From positions 62,001-126,000 of the forward strand of contig NZ_BMOV01000003.1 in NCBI RefSeq assembly GCF_014647255.1: DNA of 64,000 nt, read 5' to 3'. The DNA is from Iodidimonas muriae. Lineage in GTDB: Bacteria > Pseudomonadota > Alphaproteobacteria > Sphingomonadales > Rhodothalassiaceae. A model generated the notes under the pieces. It was not told where the DNA came from, searched no databases, and saw only the letters and a program-made list of their open reading frames with translations. Of this stretch, positions 61,717-64,000 are shown one piece after another (position 1 is the stretch's first letter; the number at the start of each line of letters is the position of its first letter). The translations under genes were made by a program, and so were the position numbers.

Positions 61717-63348
61717 TTAAACCTTATGGCCATCGGTACGGCGGGCAGCAAAAGGCGGAGTAAGCACCGTATCTTTGGCTTCGCGCAGTTGCTTTGGATA
61801 ATCCGCCGTATAATGAAGGCCGCGTGATTCTTTCCGCGCCATGGCTGACCGCACGATCAGACCCGCCACCGTAACCAGATTGCGCAATTCCAACAAATCG
61901 CCGGTCACATGGAAATTGCCGTAATAATCTTGGATTTCGCGGGCGAGAAGATCCACGCGATGTTGTGCCCGTTCCAAACGTTTGTCGGTGCGCACAATGC
62001 CCACATAATCCCACATGAAACGGCGCAATTCCGCCCAGTTATGGCTGACCACAATTTCTTCATCGGAATTGGTGACGCGGCTTTCATCCCAATTGCGTGC
62101 CAAGGCGGGATTTGGCAAATCCTTTAGCCGCGAGACGATATTTTCCGCCGCCGATTGGCCATAAACCAAACATTCCAGCAAGGAATTAGAGGCCATACGA
62201 TTGGCCCCGTGAAGGCCGCTATGGGACGCTTCGCCGATACAATAAAGCCCTTCCAGATCGGTGCGTCCGGCCCGATCGATCACCACACCGCCACAGGTAT
62301 AATGGGCAGCAGGCACCACCGGAATCGCCTGTTTGGTAATATCGATCCCATAATCAAGGCAGCGCCGATAAATGGTGGGGAAATGGCCGATCACGAAATC
62401 CGGGTCGCGGTGGCTGATATCCAGCAACACATGATCCAGCCCCAAGCGCTTCATTTCATGGTCGATGGCCCGTGCCACCACATCGCGCGGCGCAAGTTCG
62501 CCCCGCTTGTCAAAGCGGTCCATAAAACGCGTGCCGTCCAGCAGCGTCAGATGCGCCCCTTCACCGCGCAATGCTTCGGTGATGAGAAATGTTTTTGCCT
62601 TGGGATGAAACAGGCAGGTGGGATGAAACTGGTTGAATTCCATATTGGCAATGCGGCATCCGGCCCGCCACGCAATGGCGATCCCGTCCCCCGTCGAGCC
62701 ATCGGGATTTGAAGAATAAAGATACACCCGGCTTGCGCCTCCGGTGGCCAGCACCACCGCCTTGGCGGCGAACACATCCACATGGCCGGTGCGCCGGTTC
62801 AACAGATAAGCGCCATGGCACCGGTCCGCGCCCTTACCATCACCGGAAAGATGCCGATTGGTGATAACATCCACCGCCACATGATGCTCTAAAACGGTGA
62901 TATTCGGTTCGGCGCGGGCACGGCGCTCCAATGCCTGCTGCACCGCCCGTCCCGTGGCATCATCCACATGAATCACCCGGCGCACCGAATGGCCACCTTC
63001 CCGCGTCAGATGATAGCCCGCAGCATCGCTATCTTCCTCGCTGCGGGTAAATTCCACCCCCAAAGAGATCAGATCCTCGATGGCCGCCGGACCGCGCTCG
63101 ACCACAAAGCGCACGGCGTCTTTATCGCACAGTCCGTCACCGGCGATCAGCGTGTCTTCGATATGGCTTTCCACCGTATCGCCAACCGACAGAACGGCGG
63201 CGATGCCGCCTTGCGCCCATTTGGTGGACCCTGAAGACAATTTCCCCTTGGAAACCACCGCCACACGGCCATGGGGGGCAATTTTCAGCGCCAAGGACAA
63301 CCCGGCAGCCCCTGCGCCGATCACCAGAACATCAAATTCAGCTTTCAT
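61717..63348 (-). CDS. nadB: L-aspartate oxidase
   Basis: 543-residue flavoenzyme that oxidises aspartate to iminoaspartate, the first step of NAD synthesis. FAD loop [16 protein letters not shown] near residue 7, [16 protein letters not shown] near 38, the HPTCLFHPK substrate loop near 240, [15 protein letters not shown] near 350 and [20 protein letters not shown] near 380 are all as in NadB; the succinate dehydrogenase flavoprotein is excluded by length and by these loops. nadA and nadC are not in the window. It starts two bases after the ABC ATPase stop on the same strand. Confidence 0.95.
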   Translation of the reverse strand: MKAEFDVLVIGAGAAGLSLALKIAPHGRVAVVSKGKLSSGSTKWAQGGIAAVLSVGDTVESHIEDTLIAGDGLCDKDAVRFVVERGPAAIEDLISLGVEFTRSEEDSDAAGYHLTREGGHSVRRVIHVDDATGRAVQQALERRARAEPNITVLEHHVAVDVITNRHLSGDGKGADRCHGAYLLNRRTGHVDVFAAKAVVLATGGASRVYLYSSNPDGSTGDGIAIAWRAGCRIANMEFNQFHPTCLFHPKAKTFLITEALRGEGAHLTLLDGTRFMDRFDKRGELAPRDVVARAIDHEMKRLGLDHVLLDISHRDPDFVIGHFPTIYRRCLDYGIDITKQAIPVVPAAHYTCGGVVIDRAGRTDLEGLYCIGEASHSGLHGANRMASNSLLECLVYGQSAAENIVSRLKDLPNPALARNWDESRVTNSDEEIVVSHNWAELRRFMWDYVGIVRTDKRLERAQHRVDLLAREIQDYYGNFHVTGDLLELRNLVTVAGLIVRSAMARKESRGLHYTADYPKQLREAKDTVLTPPFAARRTDGHKV

Positions 63349-63350
63349 GA

Positions 63351-64000
63351 TCAGGCTGCTGCATCGGCATCGCTGCCACGGGTCAGTTGCAGGAAAATAT
63401 CCTCCAGATCGGTTTCATCCGTGGATAAATCACGCACCTCAAGCCCAGAGGCCGATAAGGCCGCCAGCACCGCGCCCACATCATTGCCCTTCCGCGACAC
63501 CTGAAATGCCAAGCGATTCGGCCCCGCCAAACGGGCACGGAAGCCATTGAACTGTTCGGGGATCTCGGAAATCTCGCTGGCCAGATCGATCAGAATTTCT
63601 TTTTCATCAATCCGCGCCAGAAGATCCGGCGTCGGTTCAGAGCACACCACTTCACCATGATTGATGATGGCGATGGTGTCGCACAGCTCTTCCGCCTCTT
63701 CCAGATAATGGGTGGTCAGCACGATGGTGGTGCCCCGCGCATGCAATTCGCGCACATAGGTCCATAACAACTGGCGCAATTCGATATCCACACCCGCCGT
63801 CGGTTCATCGAGAATCAACACCGGCGGGGTGTGCACCATGGCTTTGGCCACCAGCAAACGCCGCTTCATCCCGCCCGACAAGGTGCGCGAATAGGCATGG
63901 CGTTTGTCCCACAAATGCACGGCTTTCAGCAATTCTTCGGTGCGCCGTTCGGATTTTGGCACGCCGTACATCCCGGCCTGCACTTCCATCATTTCCCACG
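63351..64000 (-). CDS. ABC-2 type transporter ATP-binding protein (3' part, runs off right edge)
   Basis: About 216 C-terminal residues are in the window; the Walker A region lies outside. The ABC signature [19 protein letters not shown], Walker [17 protein letters not shown] and switch histidine in [15 protein letters not shown] are intact. The C-terminal 70 residues ([20 protein letters not shown]) form the extra domain found in the YadG/CcmA type of ABC-2 exporters. A permease gene would be expected nearby. Spacing of two bases to nadB suggests co-transcription without an obvious functional link. Confidence 0.9.
   Translation of the reverse strand, partial: WEMMEVQAGMYGVPKSERRTEELLKAVHLWDKRHAYSRTLSGGMKRRLLVAKAMVHTPPVLILDEPTAGVDIELRQLLWTYVRELHARGTTIVLTTHYLEEAEELCDTIAIINHGEVVCSEPTPDLLARIDEKEILIDLASEISEIPEQFNGFRARLAGPNRLAFQVSRKGNDVGAVLAALSASGLEVRDLSTDETDLEDIFLQLTRGSDADAAA

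Overview
The window is one contiguous piece of an alphaproteobacterial chromosome. This rests on the 41-residue L36 protein, two DUF2336 proteins, an ECF sigma/ChrR pair with TGATCC-type promoters, and GTCA...TGAC double-hairpin repeats of a kind common in that class. The genus cannot be fixed from sequence alone. No phage, insertion sequence, integrase or CRISPR array is visible.

Layout. 1-16.1 kb: the 5' part of pgi, a lone kynU, then a long minus-strand run read from 16.1 kb down to 2.6 kb: acyl-CoA dehydrogenase, MBL hydrolase, SDR, acyl-CoA ligase, xseB-ispA-dxs-tlyA-rlm (isoprenoid precursors plus rRNA methylation), NUDIX, DUF442 protein and a cardiolipin-synthase-type enzyme. 16.2-21.1 kb: tsaC, an unknown membrane protein and a 2OG-Fe(II) oxygenase on plus; trkH, a HAD phosphatase and rpmJ on minus. 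21.5-34.5 kb: DUF4136 lipoprotein, M14 carboxypeptidase, a DedA/ATP-grasp gene pair, two DUF2336 proteins (one fused to a PAS-like domain), YheT-type hydrolase, Lrp/AsnC regulator, trxB, flavin reductase, periplasmic MBL protein, a second acyl-CoA ligase and a PilZ protein.

34.5-41.2 kb: an exported acidic protein of unknown family stands alone between two arrays of 94-bp double-hairpin repeats, with its own promoter region and a strong terminator. It is followed by a four-gene type II secretion fragment, gspE-F-G-H. 41.2-51.9 kb: a minus-strand surface-polysaccharide locus (rfbB, Wzz-like, flippase, sulfotransferase, polymerase, two glycosyltransferases, asnB-type amidotransferase) ending in a glycosyltransferase gene broken by an internal deletion. 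52-54 kb: ada and a TSUP transporter.

54.2-61.4 kb is the most coherent regulatory unit. An ECF sigma factor and its zinc anti-sigma factor ChrR are read rightward. An operon of FAD oxidoreductase, DUF1365, CFA-type methyltransferase, SDR, TspO-like and DUF2177 membrane proteins (possibly also a phosphoesterase) is read leftward. Both sides start from back-to-back TGATCC boxes that form one 16-bp palindrome. By analogy with the Rhodobacter RpoE/ChrR system this is probably a singlet-oxygen or peroxide response that remodels membrane lipids. The window closes with tRNA-Arg(CCG), nadB and part of an ABC transporter ATPase.
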